Numbered from the stretch's first letter, positions 9,733 to 19,450 are shown. The stretch is DNA of 64,000 bases from Halopolyspora algeriensis (GCF_003337235.1 NZ_QPJC01000005.1:124001-188000), one strand, 5' to 3'. Notes: generated from the sequence alone by a model not told the origin. Program-made: numbers and translations.

Positions 9733-9738
9733 GAAGAC

Positions 9739-10284
9739 GTGTCGGAAAGTTCAGAAGCGACCGCTTCCGGTGGCACCGCGGGTAAGCCGAACAAGGCCGG
9801 GGAATCCTTCGCGTTCCGCGAACGCCTGTACGCCTCCTGGTGGACATGGCCACTCCCGATCGCCGTGGCCGTGCTCCTGGCTGCCGAAGTGCACATGGGA
9901 TATCCGGGGGTCCGGGCGTGGTTGCCCTATGTCGTCCTGGTTCCGGCAGCCGTGGCCCTGCTGCTGTGGTTGAGCCGGACCACCATCGACATCACCGGCG
10001 AGGAACTGGCGGCCGGTGACGCGCGGCTGTCACTGCGGTTCATCGCCGATGCCGAGACCGTCACGGCGGCGGAGAAGCGCCGGGCTCTCGGCCCCGACCT
10101 CGATCCCGCGGCGTTCATCGTCCATCGACCGTGGGTGTCAACGGCCGTTCGCATCTGGCTCGACGACGACAACGATCCCACGCCGTACTGGATCCTCAGC
10201 ACCCGACGTCCGGAGGAACTCGTCACCGCCCTCACGTCGTCCTCGGGTCCGCACGGAGCCGCGAACACACCACAGCAGCAGTGA
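9739..10284 (+). CDS. DUF3093 family membrane protein
   Basis: A 181-residue protein of the actinobacterial DUF3093 family (Rv2698 position). After about 28 polar residues come two transmembrane segments ([17 protein letters not shown] and [15 protein letters not shown]) and a cytoplasmic or extracytoplasmic domain with [14 protein letters not shown] and [19 protein letters not shown] at 9739 is chosen because it follows a TACCCT hexamer at leaderless distance; the open frame upstream runs antisense through dut. It ends at a strong shared terminator. Function unknown. Confidence 0.85.
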   Translation: MSESSEATASGGTAGKPNKAGESFAFRERLYASWWTWPLPIAVAVLLAAEVHMGYPGVRAWLPYVVLVPAAVALLLWLSRTTIDITGEELAAGDARLSLRFIADAETVTAAEKRRALGPDLDPAAFIVHRPWVSTAVRIWLDDDNDPTPYWILSTRRPEELVTALTSSSGPHGAANTPQQQ

Positions 10285-10291
10285 CGGCCGC

Positions 10292-10344
10292 CGAAAACGG
10301 AGACCGGGCACCCGCACCCTGCGAATACCCGGTCTCCGTTTTCG
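10292..10344. terminator. bidirectional terminator
   Basis: A perfect 17-base-pair stem (CGAAAACGGAGACCGGG pairing with its complement at 10328-10344) around a 19-base loop, between the convergent DUF3093 and DUF4193 genes. The A/T run at the foot of each arm gives a T-rich tail in both directions, as expected for a shared intrinsic terminator. Confidence 0.88.
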
Positions 10345-10369
10345 CGCCCGGCCGACGCCGGCACCGGTG

Positions 10370-10672
10370 TCATGCCGCACAGTCGCGGCAGACCAGTTGG
10401 CCGCTGCGCTCCTCGGCCAGGCGACTGCGGTGGTGCACGAGGAAGCAGCTGGAGCAGGTGAACTCGTCCGCCTGCTTCGGCAGCACCTTGACGGTCATCT
10501 CCTCACCGGAGAGGTCCGCACCCGGCAGTTCGAAGTTCTCCGCAATCTCCGATTCGTCGGCGTCGACGACACCGGATTGCGCCTCGTTGCGCTTCGCCTT
10601 CAGCTCTTCCAGCGAATCCTCGGCGATCTCCTCGGACTCGCTGCGACGTGGAGCATCGTAGTCGGTCGCCAT
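10370..10672 (-). CDS. DUF4193 zinc-ribbon-like protein
   Basis: A 100-residue acidic protein of the actinobacterial DUF4193 family (Rv2699c position). The C-terminal part has two cysteine pairs, CSSC and CRDC about 26 residues apart, with HH between them, consistent with a small zinc ribbon. The N-terminal two thirds is rich in Glu, Ser and Asp. No enzymatic motif is seen. It begins ATG with a GGGGTGAAACACG leader and is convergent with the DUF3093 gene. Confidence 0.86.
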   Translation of the reverse strand: MATDYDAPRRSESEEIAEDSLEELKAKRNEAQSGVVDADESEIAENFELPGADLSGEEMTVKVLPKQADEFTCSSCFLVHHRSRLAEERSGQLVCRDCAA

Positions 10673-11168
10673 CGTGTTTCACCCCTGAGTTTGTGGAGAC
10701 TTGCAATGGTGTGCCGCTGGTCAACGATCCAGGGCCCGAATTTGTGCCCGCAGGCTCACGTGACGGAGGTCTCGCCCTGCTGCGCTCCAAGTTCCCCCGA
10801 AATGCGTTTCCCGAAACGAGCGACTCGTCCCGTCCGTCACAGCGTGGAGCGCCGAGAGGGTAGCTCATTCATGGCGCAGATACGCATCGGGTCACCCGTA
10901 GGTGTGGTATTCGTTGCGCCGTACTCGACGGCCCTCTCGAGGCGTCCCCACAGGCCGAGGCGGAAGTTGCCGAGACCATCACCCCGTGATGCCATGCGAG
11001 GCGAGTGCAGCCATGAGCAGGCGGGCACGTCCCGGCAAGGGCTTGCGACAACAACTCCGACACAACTCCCCGTCGACAGCCCCGGGAGGCCGGCACAACG
11101 CCTAGGCTGATCATCAGGAGATCGTTACTCGTCGGATCACGGTACTGATCAGGGAGGGTGGCAGCGAC
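10673..11168. other. divergent intergenic region, DUF4193 gene / cei
   Basis: About 500 bases, long for this window. It should contain the promoters of both flanking genes. A TTGACC on the minus strand near 10715-10720 could be a -35 for the DUF4193 gene, but no good -10 follows at normal spacing. Short open frames here (for example 10902-11105, plus) have no recognisable product and no clear ribosome site, so I do not call a gene. Confidence 0.35.
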
Positions 11169-11882
11169 GTGTCTGCCGCGAGCGCAAAGCAGGGGCAACA
11201 GGCGCCCCGATACAAGCGACGGAGACCACTGCCCGCTCTCGTGCTGCTGGCCGTTCTCATAGGGCTGTCGACACTGCTGTGGAGCAGAGTCTTCGGCACG
11301 ACCGAGACCATCGAAATGGCCACCCGCTGCAACCGACCCGGCCCATCGAGCACAGCGCCCTCTCCGACGGCCTCGGCCACACCCGCGACTTCCGAACTGG
11401 GCAGGATGCTCCCCCGCGACGCCCTCGACGACAGGGCACCCATCCCTCCGCAGCAGGTGCAGGTACGGGTGCTCAACGGCAACGGCGAAGTCAACCAGGC
11501 ATCGCTGATCAGCCAGGAATTGAGCAATCTCGGGTTCAGCAAGGGCGGCGACCCCGCCAACGATCCGATCTACAGCAATCTCAATCTGAACTGCCATGCC
11601 CAGATCCGGTTCGGCGAGACAGGGGCCGGTGCCGCCCGCACCCTCAGCCTGATCGTGCCATGCGCTCAACTGGTGCGGGACCAGCGCTCGGACGCCAAGG
11701 TCGATCTCGCTCTGGGCAAGGAGTTCGACGGCATCAGAACGACCCAGGAAGCCATGCAAGTGCTGCAACAGTTGAAGAATTGGGGCAGGCAGCACGATGC
11801 GCAGAACGATTCCGCACAGAAGCCCCGCACCCCCGCGATCGACGATGCTCTCCTGTCCAAGGCTCGCGACGTTCACTGCTGA
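11169..11882 (+). CDS. cei: Cei-like envelope integrity protein, LytR_C domain
   Basis: A 237-residue single-pass membrane protein: basic N terminus (RYKRRRP), one transmembrane helix at about 23-42 (LVLLAVLIGLSTLLW), a Ser/Thr/Pro-rich linker, then an extracellular LytR_C-type domain starting VQVRVLNGNGEVNQASLISQ. In M. tuberculosis the gene at this position, Rv2700, is Cei (cell envelope integrity). GTG at 11169 follows GGGAGGG. Two cysteines (NCHAQ and VPCAQ) may form a disulfide outside the cell. It sits alone, convergent with suhB. Confidence 0.8.
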   Translation: MSAASAKQGQQAPRYKRRRPLPALVLLAVLIGLSTLLWSRVFGTTETIEMATRCNRPGPSSTAPSPTASATPATSELGRMLPRDALDDRAPIPPQQVQVRVLNGNGEVNQASLISQELSNLGFSKGGDPANDPIYSNLNLNCHAQIRFGETGAGAARTLSLIVPCAQLVRDQRSDAKVDLALGKEFDGIRTTQEAMQVLQQLKNWGRQHDAQNDSAQKPRTPAIDDALLSKARDVHC

Positions 11883-11922
11883 CGCAGGCAGGCTCTCCGG
11901 TACCGTCGACGATCCGCTGCGC

Positions 11923-12792
11923 TCAGAGCTCGGCGGCGCCGGAACGCTTCAGGGCCGCCGTGAGTTCCTCGGCGATTCCGGGAGCCGTGCACAGGGTCGT
12001 GTCATCGCCGAAACCGTCACGGGCTCCGGACGTGGGCAACCGGAGCCGGGCACCGGCTTCGGTCGCGATCAACCCGCCCGCGGCCCAGTCCCAGCGTTGC
12101 AGTCCGTGCTCGTAGTATCCGTCCAACCATCCTGCTGCCACCGCACACAGATCGAGCGAGGCAGCGCCCGAGCGCCGGATATCACGAATCTCACCGAGGA
12201 GCCGGGCGACCGCTGCCGCCTGACTGCGCCGCCGCTCGGCGGAATAGTGGAACCCGGTGCCGATCAGGGCCAGGTCCATGCGGTCGGCCCCGGAGACCCG
12301 CAGGGGCACGCCGTCGAGTTCCGCTCCGTACCCCCGGGCAGCACTCCAGACCCGTCCGGAAACCGGCTCCACCACGGCACCCGCCACGGATCGCCCGTCG
12401 ACTTGGGCGGCAATCGACACCGCGTACTGCGGGAAGCCGTACAGGTAGTTCACGGTCCCGTCGATCGGATCGACGACCCAGCGCAGACCTCCCGAACTCC
12501 CCGGAACAGCATCGTCGCCCCCCTCTTCGCCCAGTATCGGCTCACCGGGACGCACTGTGGCCAGCCTCGTGCGGATCAGGCGTTCGGCTTCCCGGTCACC
12601 GGTGGTGACCACGTCGGTCTCGGTGCTCTTCGTGTCCACCGAACCCTGCGTCACCGCCTCGTCCCGGATATCGCGCACGAGATCGGCGGCCTGCTCGGCC
12701 ACCTCCACGGCGACAGCCCGCAGTGCCGGCAGGTCATACTCGAATTCCAATCCCACGAACACATCGCACCACAACGCGGTTAGGGTCTGCAC
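11923..12792 (-). CDS. suhB: inositol monophosphatase family protein
   Basis: A Mg2+-dependent phosphatase of the inositol monophosphatase family, likely releasing myo-inositol from its phosphate for phosphatidylinositol and mycothiol synthesis. Visible motifs: metal-binding [19 protein letters not shown] and, near the C terminus, WDWAAGG. Length 289 aa is slightly long. The start is uncertain: GTG codons at 12792, 12762 and 12756 are all possible. The shorter ones would leave TAGGGT (12781-12786), a candidate -10 for the divergent ppgK, outside the gene. Rv2701c position. Confidence 0.88.
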   Translation of the reverse strand: MQTLTALWCDVFVGLEFEYDLPALRAVAVEVAEQAADLVRDIRDEAVTQGSVDTKSTETDVVTTGDREAERLIRTRLATVRPGEPILGEEGGDDAVPGSSGGLRWVVDPIDGTVNYLYGFPQYAVSIAAQVDGRSVAGAVVEPVSGRVWSAARGYGAELDGVPLRVSGADRMDLALIGTGFHYSAERRRSQAAAVARLLGEIRDIRRSGAASLDLCAVAAGWLDGYYEHGLQRWDWAAGGLIATEAGARLRLPTSGARDGFGDDTTLCTAPGIAEELTAALKRSGAAEL

Positions 12793-12825
12793 ACCTCGTC
12801 CTGAATCGAATAGGAAGGATCAGGT

Positions 12826-13587
12826 ATGGGCACCACCCGCGGTTTCGGCGTGGACATCGGCGGCTCCGGCATCAAGGGATGCCCGGTCGACATCGACAAC
12901 GGGGTTCTGGCGGACAAGCGCCTGCGCATATCGACGCCCCATCCCTCGGCTCCGGAGCCGGTAGCCGACGTGGTCGCGGAGATCGTCGAGAAATTCGGGT
13001 GGGACGGCCCCGTCGGCATCACGCTTCCTTGCGTGGTCAAGGAGGGCACCGCCCTCACCGCAGCGAACATCGATCAGCACTGGATCGATACAGATGCCCA
13101 TGCGCTGTTTGCCGAGCGACTCGGCAGGCAACACGACGACATCGTGCTTCTCAACGACGCCGACGCCGCGGGGCTCGCCGAGATGCGATGTGGCTCCGGG
13201 GTCGGTCACCAGGGGCTCGTCGTCGTGCTCACCTTCGGCACCGGCATCGGCAGCGCCATGTTCCTGAACGGCAAGCTGATCCCGAACACCGAGTTCGGTC
13301 ATATCGAGATCGACGGAGACGACGCCGAGGCCCTGGCAGCGGCCTCGGTCAAGGACACGCTCGAGTTGTCCTACCCCGAGTGGGCCCCCCGGGTCAGCCG
13401 CTACATCCAGGCGCTGGAGAGGTTTCTCTGGCCCGATCTGATCATCGCAGGCGGTGGAGTCAGCAAGAAGGCGAGCAAGTGGCTGCCGCTCCTTCGGGCC
13501 CGCACTCCGATCGTCGCGGCAACCCTGAAGAACGATGCCGGTATCGTGGGGGCCGCCTCCGCCGCCGCAAGCGGCATTCGAGACTGA
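12826..13587 (+). CDS. ppgK: polyphosphate glucokinase
   Basis: Phosphorylates glucose with inorganic polyphosphate (or ATP), typical of actinobacteria. It is a ROK-fold protein of 253 residues with the phosphate-1 loop [11 protein letters not shown], catalytic aspartate in [11 protein letters not shown], phosphate-2 loop [12 protein letters not shown] and [12 protein letters not shown] for sugar binding. ATG at 12826 follows AGGAAGGATCAGGT. The neighbours suhB and sigA match the M. tuberculosis order Rv2701c-Rv2703. With edd and eda further along, glucose-6-phosphate made here could feed more than one catabolic route. Confidence 0.95.
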   Translation: MGTTRGFGVDIGGSGIKGCPVDIDNGVLADKRLRISTPHPSAPEPVADVVAEIVEKFGWDGPVGITLPCVVKEGTALTAANIDQHWIDTDAHALFAERLGRQHDDIVLLNDADAAGLAEMRCGSGVGHQGLVVVLTFGTGIGSAMFLNGKLIPNTEFGHIEIDGDDAEALAAASVKDTLELSYPEWAPRVSRYIQALERFLWPDLIIAGGGVSKKASKWLPLLRARTPIVAATLKNDAGIVGAASAAASGIRD

Positions 13588-13662
13588 TCACAACCACCAT
13601 TCGGGTGGCCGGGTGCTCGACCTCCTCCGCCTTGCAGCGGAACCACCTGCGCCGCGCGCAGT

Positions 13663-13668
13663 TACAAT
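13663..13668 (+). promoter_or_regulatory. candidate -10 element upstream of sigA
   Basis: TACAAT, a near-consensus -10, stands 134 bases before the sigA start in an otherwise GC-rich gap. A -35 is not clear: AACCAC lies 16 bases upstream and TTGCAG 25 bases upstream, neither convincing. Confidence 0.4.
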
Positions 13669-13802
13669 GGAACACAGCCCGCCGGATCCACGGTCTCCCG
13701 GCACACTTCGGAAGGCTCGGACGGTGGGTGTGTTCCCGACCTCTGGCGGCCGAGGTTTCGCGCCCCCGGCCAGCTCTGACCGACCGTCGTGAAAGGGCGT
13801 AC

Positions 13803-15197
13803 GTGGCAGCCGCAGAAACCGCAACCCGACGCTCCAGCTCCGCTGTCTCTCCTGGCGGTGCCCAGTCCGAGCCCGCCCGGACACAGGCCACTCCGGAACC
13901 GGAGGTGGCGGCGCGGTCCGACGCCGACCAGCCGCAGAACTCGGCAGCCCCGGGCAAGGGGAAGTCGAAGAGCTCGGCCGGCGCGAAGACGACCGCACGC
14001 AAGAGCGCCACCAAGAAGGGCACGAAGTCGGCCTCGTCGAAGACGACCACGAAGTCGGACTCGGCGCAGGGGAACGGCGAGAGCCTGGAGATCGATGAAC
14101 CGATCGAAACCGACCTGACATCGGCGAACGTCGGTGACCTGTCCGATATCGAAGTGGAGATCCCCGAAGAGCCTGCCGTCCCGGAGGACGAGGACGGCAA
14201 GGCCGATCCCGACTTCGTCTGGGACGAGGAGGAATCGGAGGCGCTACGGCAGGCGCGCAAGGACGCCGAGCTGACGGCCTCCGCCGACTCGGTCCGGGCC
14301 TATCTCAAGCAGATCGGCAAGGTCGCCCTCCTCAACGCCGAAGAGGAGGTGGAGCTGGCCAAACGGATCGAGGCCGGGCTCTACGCAGCGGAACGTCTCC
14401 GCCAGTCCGAGGAGGCCCAGGAGACTCTCGCCCTGCAGATGCGGCGAGATCTGCGCTGGATCGTTCGGGATGGCGAGCGCGCCAAGAGTCACCTGCTGGA
14501 AGCGAACCTGCGTCTGGTGGTCAGTCTCGCCAAGCGCTACACCGGCCGCGGTATGGCGTTTTTGGACCTCATCCAGGAGGGCAACCTCGGCCTCATCCGT
14601 GCGGTCGAGAAGTTCGACTACACCAAGGGCTACAAGTTCTCCACCTACGCCACCTGGTGGATCCGCCAGGCCATCACACGTGCCATGGCCGACCAGGCGA
14701 GGACCATCCGCATCCCGGTCCACATGGTCGAGGTGATCAACAAGCTGGGGCGGATCCAGCGCGAGTTGCTGCAGGACCTGGGGCGTGAGCCCACGCCGGA
14801 GGAACTCGCCAAGGAAATGGACATCACCCCCGAGAAGGTGCTGGAAATCCAGCAGTACGCTCGGGAGCCCATTTCGCTGGACCAGACCATCGGCGACGAG
14901 GGCGACAGCCAGCTCGGCGACTTCATCGAAGATTCCGAAGCCGTGGTCGCGGTGGACGCGGTGTCGTTCACCCTGCTGCAGGACCAGCTGCAGTCCGTGC
15001 TGCAGACGCTCTCCGAGCGCGAGGCAGGCGTGGTCCGGCTCCGGTTCGGCCTGACCGACGGGCAACCGCGCACCCTCGACGAGATCGGCCAGGTGTACGG
15101 CGTCACCCGCGAGCGCATCCGGCAGATCGAATCGAAGACGATGTCGAAGTTGCGGCATCCCTCGCGCTCGCAGGTTCTGCGAGACTATCTGGACTGA
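13803..15197 (+). CDS. sigA: principal RNA polymerase sigma factor SigA/HrdB
   Basis: The housekeeping sigma-70 factor. An Ala/Ser/Lys/Thr-rich N terminus (about residues 1-95) and an acidic region precede sigma region 1.2 ([20 protein letters not shown]). Region 2 follows ([53 protein letters not shown]), then region 3 and a region 4 helix-turn-helix ([20 protein letters not shown]). GTG at 13803 with upstream GAAAGGG gives 464 aa; the frame is open further upstream only because it overlaps ppgK out of frame. A strong terminator follows directly. It shares most of region 2 with sigB in this window. Confidence 0.96.
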   Translation: MAAAETATRRSSSAVSPGGAQSEPARTQATPEPEVAARSDADQPQNSAAPGKGKSKSSAGAKTTARKSATKKGTKSASSKTTTKSDSAQGNGESLEIDEPIETDLTSANVGDLSDIEVEIPEEPAVPEDEDGKADPDFVWDEEESEALRQARKDAELTASADSVRAYLKQIGKVALLNAEEEVELAKRIEAGLYAAERLRQSEEAQETLALQMRRDLRWIVRDGERAKSHLLEANLRLVVSLAKRYTGRGMAFLDLIQEGNLGLIRAVEKFDYTKGYKFSTYATWWIRQAITRAMADQARTIRIPVHMVEVINKLGRIQRELLQDLGREPTPEELAKEMDITPEKVLEIQQYAREPISLDQTIGDEGDSQLGDFIEDSEAVVAVDAVSFTLLQDQLQSVLQTLSEREAGVVRLRFGLTDGQPRTLDEIGQVYGVTRERIRQIESKTMSKLRHPSRSQVLRDYLD

Positions 15198-15212
15198 TCC
15201 CAGCCGTGACGA

Positions 15213-15249
15213 GGCCGCCACCCCCGCAAGCGGGGGCGGCGGCCTTCTT
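15213..15249 (+). terminator. intrinsic terminator of sigA
   Basis: A GC-rich hairpin (GGCCGCC-a-CCCCCGC, AA loop, then GCGGGGG-c-GGCGGCC) with a single internal mismatch, followed by TTCTT, 15 bases after the sigA stop. Confidence 0.9.
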
Positions 15250-15877
15250 ACTGCCCGCATCACCTCCGGTGCCGACTCCGGCCATGGCATATCCCGGGAA
15301 CCCGTCGGCTCCTGCCCGTCACGGCCGCACTCCCTCGCACCGGGAGACACCCGCTGCCGGAGCGGAGAGCACGCACCGAACCCGGCAGTAACGACGTGCT
15401 CGCACGGTCACCACTCCGGTACACGGAGCTTTTCCGACTCCGCAATTTCCTGTGCGAGGCGGACAACGACCAGTGTTTTGCGTCACATTATTCGGGGTAA
15501 CCCAAGGTTGTCATGACCATTCCTTTGTTCGCCTGCAGCGGAATGACGAGTGTCCAACCCGCCGAAAAAGTGTGGCAAAAGGCACCATATGGCCCTCTTG
15601 TGAGCCCGTTCACGACACAGAAATCCCCGATGGATCTCCATTTTCCCAGGTCAAAGCGGTATTGCTACTGTTGATCACAGTGCGCCACCAATGCTGCTGC
15701 ATTCGGGTAGTTCTCGAGTGACGACCATCGCGAATCACGGCTGGAACACTGACGCAGCCACAAACGTCTGTAAGAGTGGAACCAGCGAGCACCGGCCCCG
15801 TCGCCAGCGGGCTACCGGTGGTCGCAGCAGGATCGAGGCGTCGGGAAATCCCGGCGCCGGGACGGAGGGAGATTCCG
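15250..15877. other. long low-GC intergenic region after sigA
   Basis: About 630 bases without a supported gene. The part from about 15440 to 15780 is visibly richer in A and T than its surroundings (for example TCACATTATTCGGGGTAACC, CCATTTTCCCAGG and TATTGCTACTGTTGATCAC). It probably holds the promoter of the downstream zinc-ribbon gene; TACTGT at 15666-15671 is one possible -10. CATTCC and GGAATG at about 15518-15545 could pair. An 89-codon plus frame (15452-15721) has no recognisable product. Confidence 0.35.
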
Positions 15878-16072
15878 ATGCCTGAGACGCTCACCCGCCC
15901 CGAGCTGACCGCCGCCGACCGCTGCGACCGCTGCGGGGCCGCTGCGAAGCTTCGCGCCGTTCTACCGTCCGGCGGGGAGCTGTTGTTCTGCGGGCACCAT
16001 GCCCGTGAGTTCAAGTCGAGGCTCACCGAGATGGAAGCCGACTTGCACGAGGACGAACAGATCGAGCTCTGA
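15878..16072 (+). CDS. DUF7455-type small zinc-ribbon protein
   Basis: A 64-residue protein, too small for most gene callers to weigh but well supported: ATG at 15878 has GGAGGGA seven bases before it, and a perfect terminator hairpin follows. It begins MPETLTRPELTAADRCDRCG and has paired cysteines (CDRCG and, about 20 residues on, FCGHH), a small zinc-binding knuckle typical of a short actinobacterial family located beside sigA. The C terminus is acidic (DLHEDEQIEL). Function unknown. Confidence 0.85.
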   Translation: MPETLTRPELTAADRCDRCGAAAKLRAVLPSGGELLFCGHHAREFKSRLTEMEADLHEDEQIEL

Positions 16073-16086
16073 GATCTCTGCTGAAG

Positions 16087-16126
16087 GTGCCCGGCCGGGT
16101 TCTGCCAACCCGGCCGGGCACACTTC
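16087..16126. terminator. intrinsic terminator
   Basis: A perfect 15-base-pair stem (GTGCCCGGCCGGGTT and its complement) around CTGCC, followed by ACTTCT. It lies between the small zinc-ribbon gene and the convergent helicase gene. Confidence 0.88.
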
Positions 16127-16238
16127 TGTCGGCGCACCGTGCGAGCGTGCTGCGGGCCCACCGGAACGAGCCACCACCCACGAAGGAGGCGGGCCGACGA
16201 AGCAGCGCAGCACGGCGGCTCTCGACGTCACCTGTGAC

Positions 16239-18017
16239 TTACCAGGAACGCAGCGTGGCGATGCGCTCCTCGATCTGTTCGATCGTGGCCATCGCCGTGG
16301 GCGGTCCCCCGCAGACCCGTCGGAGCTCGTTGTGAATGGCACCGTGCGGTTTCTTCGTCCGGTGGTGATGCAACGACACGAGCGTGTTGAGTTCCTTGCG
16401 CAAGCCCCTCAGTCGCTCCTGCACGCTCTGGGACTGCGAACTGGGGTTCCGGGCCTGCTCGGCCCGTTCGGCGCTCTCCACGGCCTGATGAGCGGCCTCG
16501 CGCTTGCCGACCTCCGTGAGTTGCTGCTCCTGCCGTTGCCGTAGCAGCGCGCGAACCTGGTCCGGCTCCAAAAGCCCGGGCAGACCCAGGTAATCCTGCT
16601 CCTCCTCGGTGGTCGCGAAGGCCGCGGTACCGAACGAGGATCCGTCATAGATGACCTGATCAAGCTCCGCGTCCGCACCGAGCGAGGTGTAGGTCTTCTC
16701 CTCCTCACCGGGCTCGTCCCGCTCCCGGTTGGCCTCGGCCAGCAGCTCCTCGTCCCAGCCGTCCTTCTCCCGGTGCGGCTTGCCCAGCACGTGGTCGCGA
16801 TCGGCCTCCAGTTGGCTGGCCAGCTCCAGCAGTACGGGCACGCTCGGCAGGAAGATGCTCGCGGTCTCCCCCTGCCTCCTGGCCCGCACGAAGCGCCCGA
16901 CCACCTGAGCGAAGAACAGCGGGGTCGAGGCACTCGTGGCGTAGACACCCACCGCCAGCCGCGGAACGTCCACACCTTCACTGACCATCCGCACCGCGAC
17001 CATCCAGCGTTCGTCGGACTCGGCGAACTCGGCGATGCGGCCGGACGCCTTCGGGTCATCGGACAGGACAACGGCCGGTTCGGTTCCGGTGATCCGGTAC
17101 AGCGTCTTGGCATAGGCCCTGGCACTGGCCTGATCGGAAGCGATCACCAGGCCCCCGGCATCCGGCATCCCATCCCGACGCAACTGGGTCAACCTGGTAT
17201 CGGCTGCCTGCAGCACCGACGGGATCCACTCCCCGGACGGATCCAGCGCGGTGCGCCAAGCCCGGGCGGCCTGCTCCGCGGTGAGTGGCTCTCCCAGGCG
17301 TGCGGTGAATTCGTCGCCCGCGTTCGTGCGCCAGCGCGCCTCGCCCGAGTAGGCGAGGAAGATCACCGGGCGAACCACACCGTCTCGCAGGGCTTCGGCA
17401 TAGCCGTAGGAGTGATCGGCCTTACTGCGCATCGAACCGTCCGCGTCCGGCTCGTAATTGACGAACGGGATCGGCGCGTCGTCGCTGCGAAACGGCGTGC
17501 CGGTCAACGTGAGGCGGCGTACCGCCGGTGTGAACGCTTCCCGGATGGCATCCCCCCAGGACTTCGCATCCCCGGCATGGTGCACCTCGTCGAGGACCAC
17601 GAGTGTCCTGCGCCGCTCCGTACGCACCCTGTGCAGGGAAGGATGTGCGGCCACCTGCGCGTACGTGACCACCACACCCCGGTAATCATTCGACGTGGTG
17701 CCGTCGGCATTGCTGAAGTTCGAATCGAGGGGAATCCCGGCCCCCTCCGCTGCCAGCGCCCACTGGTGCTTGAGATGTTCGGTGGGCGCCACCACGGTGA
17801 TCGCCTCGGCGCTGCGGTCGGCCAGCAACTCGGCGGCCACCCGCAGGCCGAACGTCGTCTTCCCCGACCCCGGAGTGGCAACCGCCATGAAGTCCTGTGG
17901 TTTGCTCGCCAGGTACCGAGTGAGTGCTCGGCGCTGCCAGGCGCGGAGCGGCAGCGCCGGTGCCTGTGACGGGTCGCTGAGCACGGATCGCACGGATTGG
18001 TGTTGCGTCCCGGACAC
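16239..18017 (-). CDS. DEAD/DEAH-box superfamily 2 helicase
   Basis: A 592-residue SF2 ATPase. Visible motifs: Walker A in ATPGSGKTTFGLR, Walker B DEVHH, motif III LTGTPFR and in the second RecA-like domain VSEGVDVPRLAVGVY and QVVGRFVRARR (motifs V and VI). The C-terminal 150 residues are charged and end in a region containing HHHRTKKPHGAIHNELRR. It resembles the type III restriction Res-subunit/XPB-like helicases common beside sigA in actinobacteria. No methylase or endonuclease partner is nearby, so a restriction role is unlikely. GTG start at 18017; divergent from the BrkB-like gene. Substrate unknown. Confidence 0.86.
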   Translation of the reverse strand: MSGTQHQSVRSVLSDPSQAPALPLRAWQRRALTRYLASKPQDFMAVATPGSGKTTFGLRVAAELLADRSAEAITVVAPTEHLKHQWALAAEGAGIPLDSNFSNADGTTSNDYRGVVVTYAQVAAHPSLHRVRTERRRTLVVLDEVHHAGDAKSWGDAIREAFTPAVRRLTLTGTPFRSDDAPIPFVNYEPDADGSMRSKADHSYGYAEALRDGVVRPVIFLAYSGEARWRTNAGDEFTARLGEPLTAEQAARAWRTALDPSGEWIPSVLQAADTRLTQLRRDGMPDAGGLVIASDQASARAYAKTLYRITGTEPAVVLSDDPKASGRIAEFAESDERWMVAVRMVSEGVDVPRLAVGVYATSASTPLFFAQVVGRFVRARRQGETASIFLPSVPVLLELASQLEADRDHVLGKPHREKDGWDEELLAEANRERDEPGEEEKTYTSLGADAELDQVIYDGSSFGTAAFATTEEEQDYLGLPGLLEPDQVRALLRQRQEQQLTEVGKREAAHQAVESAERAEQARNPSSQSQSVQERLRGLRKELNTLVSLHHHRTKKPHGAIHNELRRVCGGPPTAMATIEQIEERIATLRSW

Positions 18018-18262
18018 GCTTGTCGCCGCTCCTTCCTGTCCAACTCCCCATGACGGACTCCTGCCACACCGGCAGGCCCCGGAATCGACCTCGCGTAGGC
18101 CACGCCGTATCGGCGTTGCCAGGGCCCCCGCAGCCTACCGCTCTCCCGTGCCTCTTCCGGCCCGACTCCGGCGGCGATCCGGAAGGCCGAAGCGATGATG
18201 GCCCCGACGCACAGCGGGACGACATTCGCAGAATCCGTCCATGCACCATCCTGATAACCACG

Positions 18263-19450
18263 ATGGGTTCGACCAGTCCGAACGACAGCGGCCAGGGGCG
18301 CAGCGCACCGGCATCCCGTACACCTCCGGTGCGGGGATCGCTGCGTGTGGCGACGCGCACCGTGTCCAAAGCCTGGACCGACGACATCTTCTCGGAATCG
18401 GCTGCCGCCGCGTTCTGGCAGACACTGTCGCTGCCTCCCCTGCTGCTGGGACTGCTCGGCAGCCTGGGATTCCTCGGCGAATGGTTCGGCCCCGATCTCG
18501 CGAGCGCCGTGCAGAGCAGGCTCGTCAGCTTCTCCCGAACGGTGTTCAGCCGGGATGTGGTGAACGAGATCATCGACCCCACCGTCACCGACATTCTCAC
18601 GCAGGGACGGACCCAGATCGTGTCGGTGTCCTTCCTGCTGTCGCTGTGGGCCGGTTCCTCGGCCCTGGCCTCGCTGATCGACTCGATCACGCTCGCCTAC
18701 GGCCAGTACCTCGTCCGCAACGCCATCTGGCAGCGCACCTTCGCGCTCCTGCTGTACCTGATCGCCCTGGTCATGGCAGTAGTCCTGTTGCCGGTGATCG
18801 CGCTGGGCCCGGGGTGGCTGCCGACGCTGTTCCCGAGGGAACTCCAGGACAACATCGCCGGGCTCATCCGGATCTTCTACTACCCCACCACCGGCGCAGT
18901 GCTGGTACTGGCGCTGGCGACGGTGTACAAGGTCTCGCTGCCACGAAAGCTGCCCTGGCACCGCGGATTACCCGGTGCCCTGCTGGCCATGCTGGTATTC
19001 CTGTGCTCCAGTGTGATCCTGCGGCTCTACATCACCTGGGTCACCGGCACCGGTTACACCTACGGTGCGTTGGCCACTCCGATCGCGTTTTTGCTGTTCG
19101 CGTTCTTCATCGGTTTCGCGATCATCATCGGCGCCTACTTCAACAACGCCATCCAGGAGGTGTGGCCCGCGGGCAGGACCAGGTGGGAACGGCGTCACTG
19201 GCACAGGCTCGAGATGCAGCGCATCGCTCAACGGCTCCATACCGAAGAGGGTGCCGCGACGTGGTCGAGCACACCCGGCCACGCGTGGGAAGGCCACCGG
19301 GACACCGCCCCCGTCCCACAGACGCCGGACAGTCCGCTACCGCGAAGCGGCGGTCCTTCCGTTCCGCAGCCACGGGAAAAATCCCCTCGGCAGCGACGGC
19401 ACGAACGCGACGAGGCCGTCGACGACAAGGGAGACCAGCGCGGCGAGTGA
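18263..19450 (+). CDS. YihY/BrkB family integral membrane protein
   Basis: A 395-residue membrane protein with about six hydrophobic segments. The first is preceded by DDIFSESAAAAFWQTLSLPP, the family signature, and later ones include TFALLLYLIALVMAVVLLP and FLLFAFFIGFAIIIGAYF. A polar Pro- and Arg-rich tail of about 75 residues follows. ATG at 18263 is taken because the family region starts soon after; the frame is open upstream into the divergent intergenic space. Members are annotated as ribonuclease BN-like or virulence factor BrkB, but the RNase assignment has been withdrawn for this family and the function is unknown. Confidence 0.83.
   Translation: MGSTSPNDSGQGRSAPASRTPPVRGSLRVATRTVSKAWTDDIFSESAAAAFWQTLSLPPLLLGLLGSLGFLGEWFGPDLASAVQSRLVSFSRTVFSRDVVNEIIDPTVTDILTQGRTQIVSVSFLLSLWAGSSALASLIDSITLAYGQYLVRNAIWQRTFALLLYLIALVMAVVLLPVIALGPGWLPTLFPRELQDNIAGLIRIFYYPTTGAVLVLALATVYKVSLPRKLPWHRGLPGALLAMLVFLCSSVILRLYITWVTGTGYTYGALATPIAFLLFAFFIGFAIIIGAYFNNAIQEVWPAGRTRWERRHWHRLEMQRIAQRLHTEEGAATWSSTPGHAWEGHRDTAPVPQTPDSPLPRSGGPSVPQPREKSPRQRRHERDEAVDDKGDQRGE

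Noticed and set aside
12820-13302. Minus-strand open frame opposite ppgK with protein-like length
   Set aside because: Antisense to a clear ROK kinase; no family motif.
12723-13802. An N-terminal extension of SigA by 360 residues
   Set aside because: The open frame continues upstream through ppgK in another phase. GTG 13803 has a ribosome site and gives the usual length and domain start.
16239-18017. A type III restriction enzyme subunit
   Set aside because: The helicase resembles Res proteins, but there is no Mod methylase or nuclease partner and the location beside sigA is conserved core.
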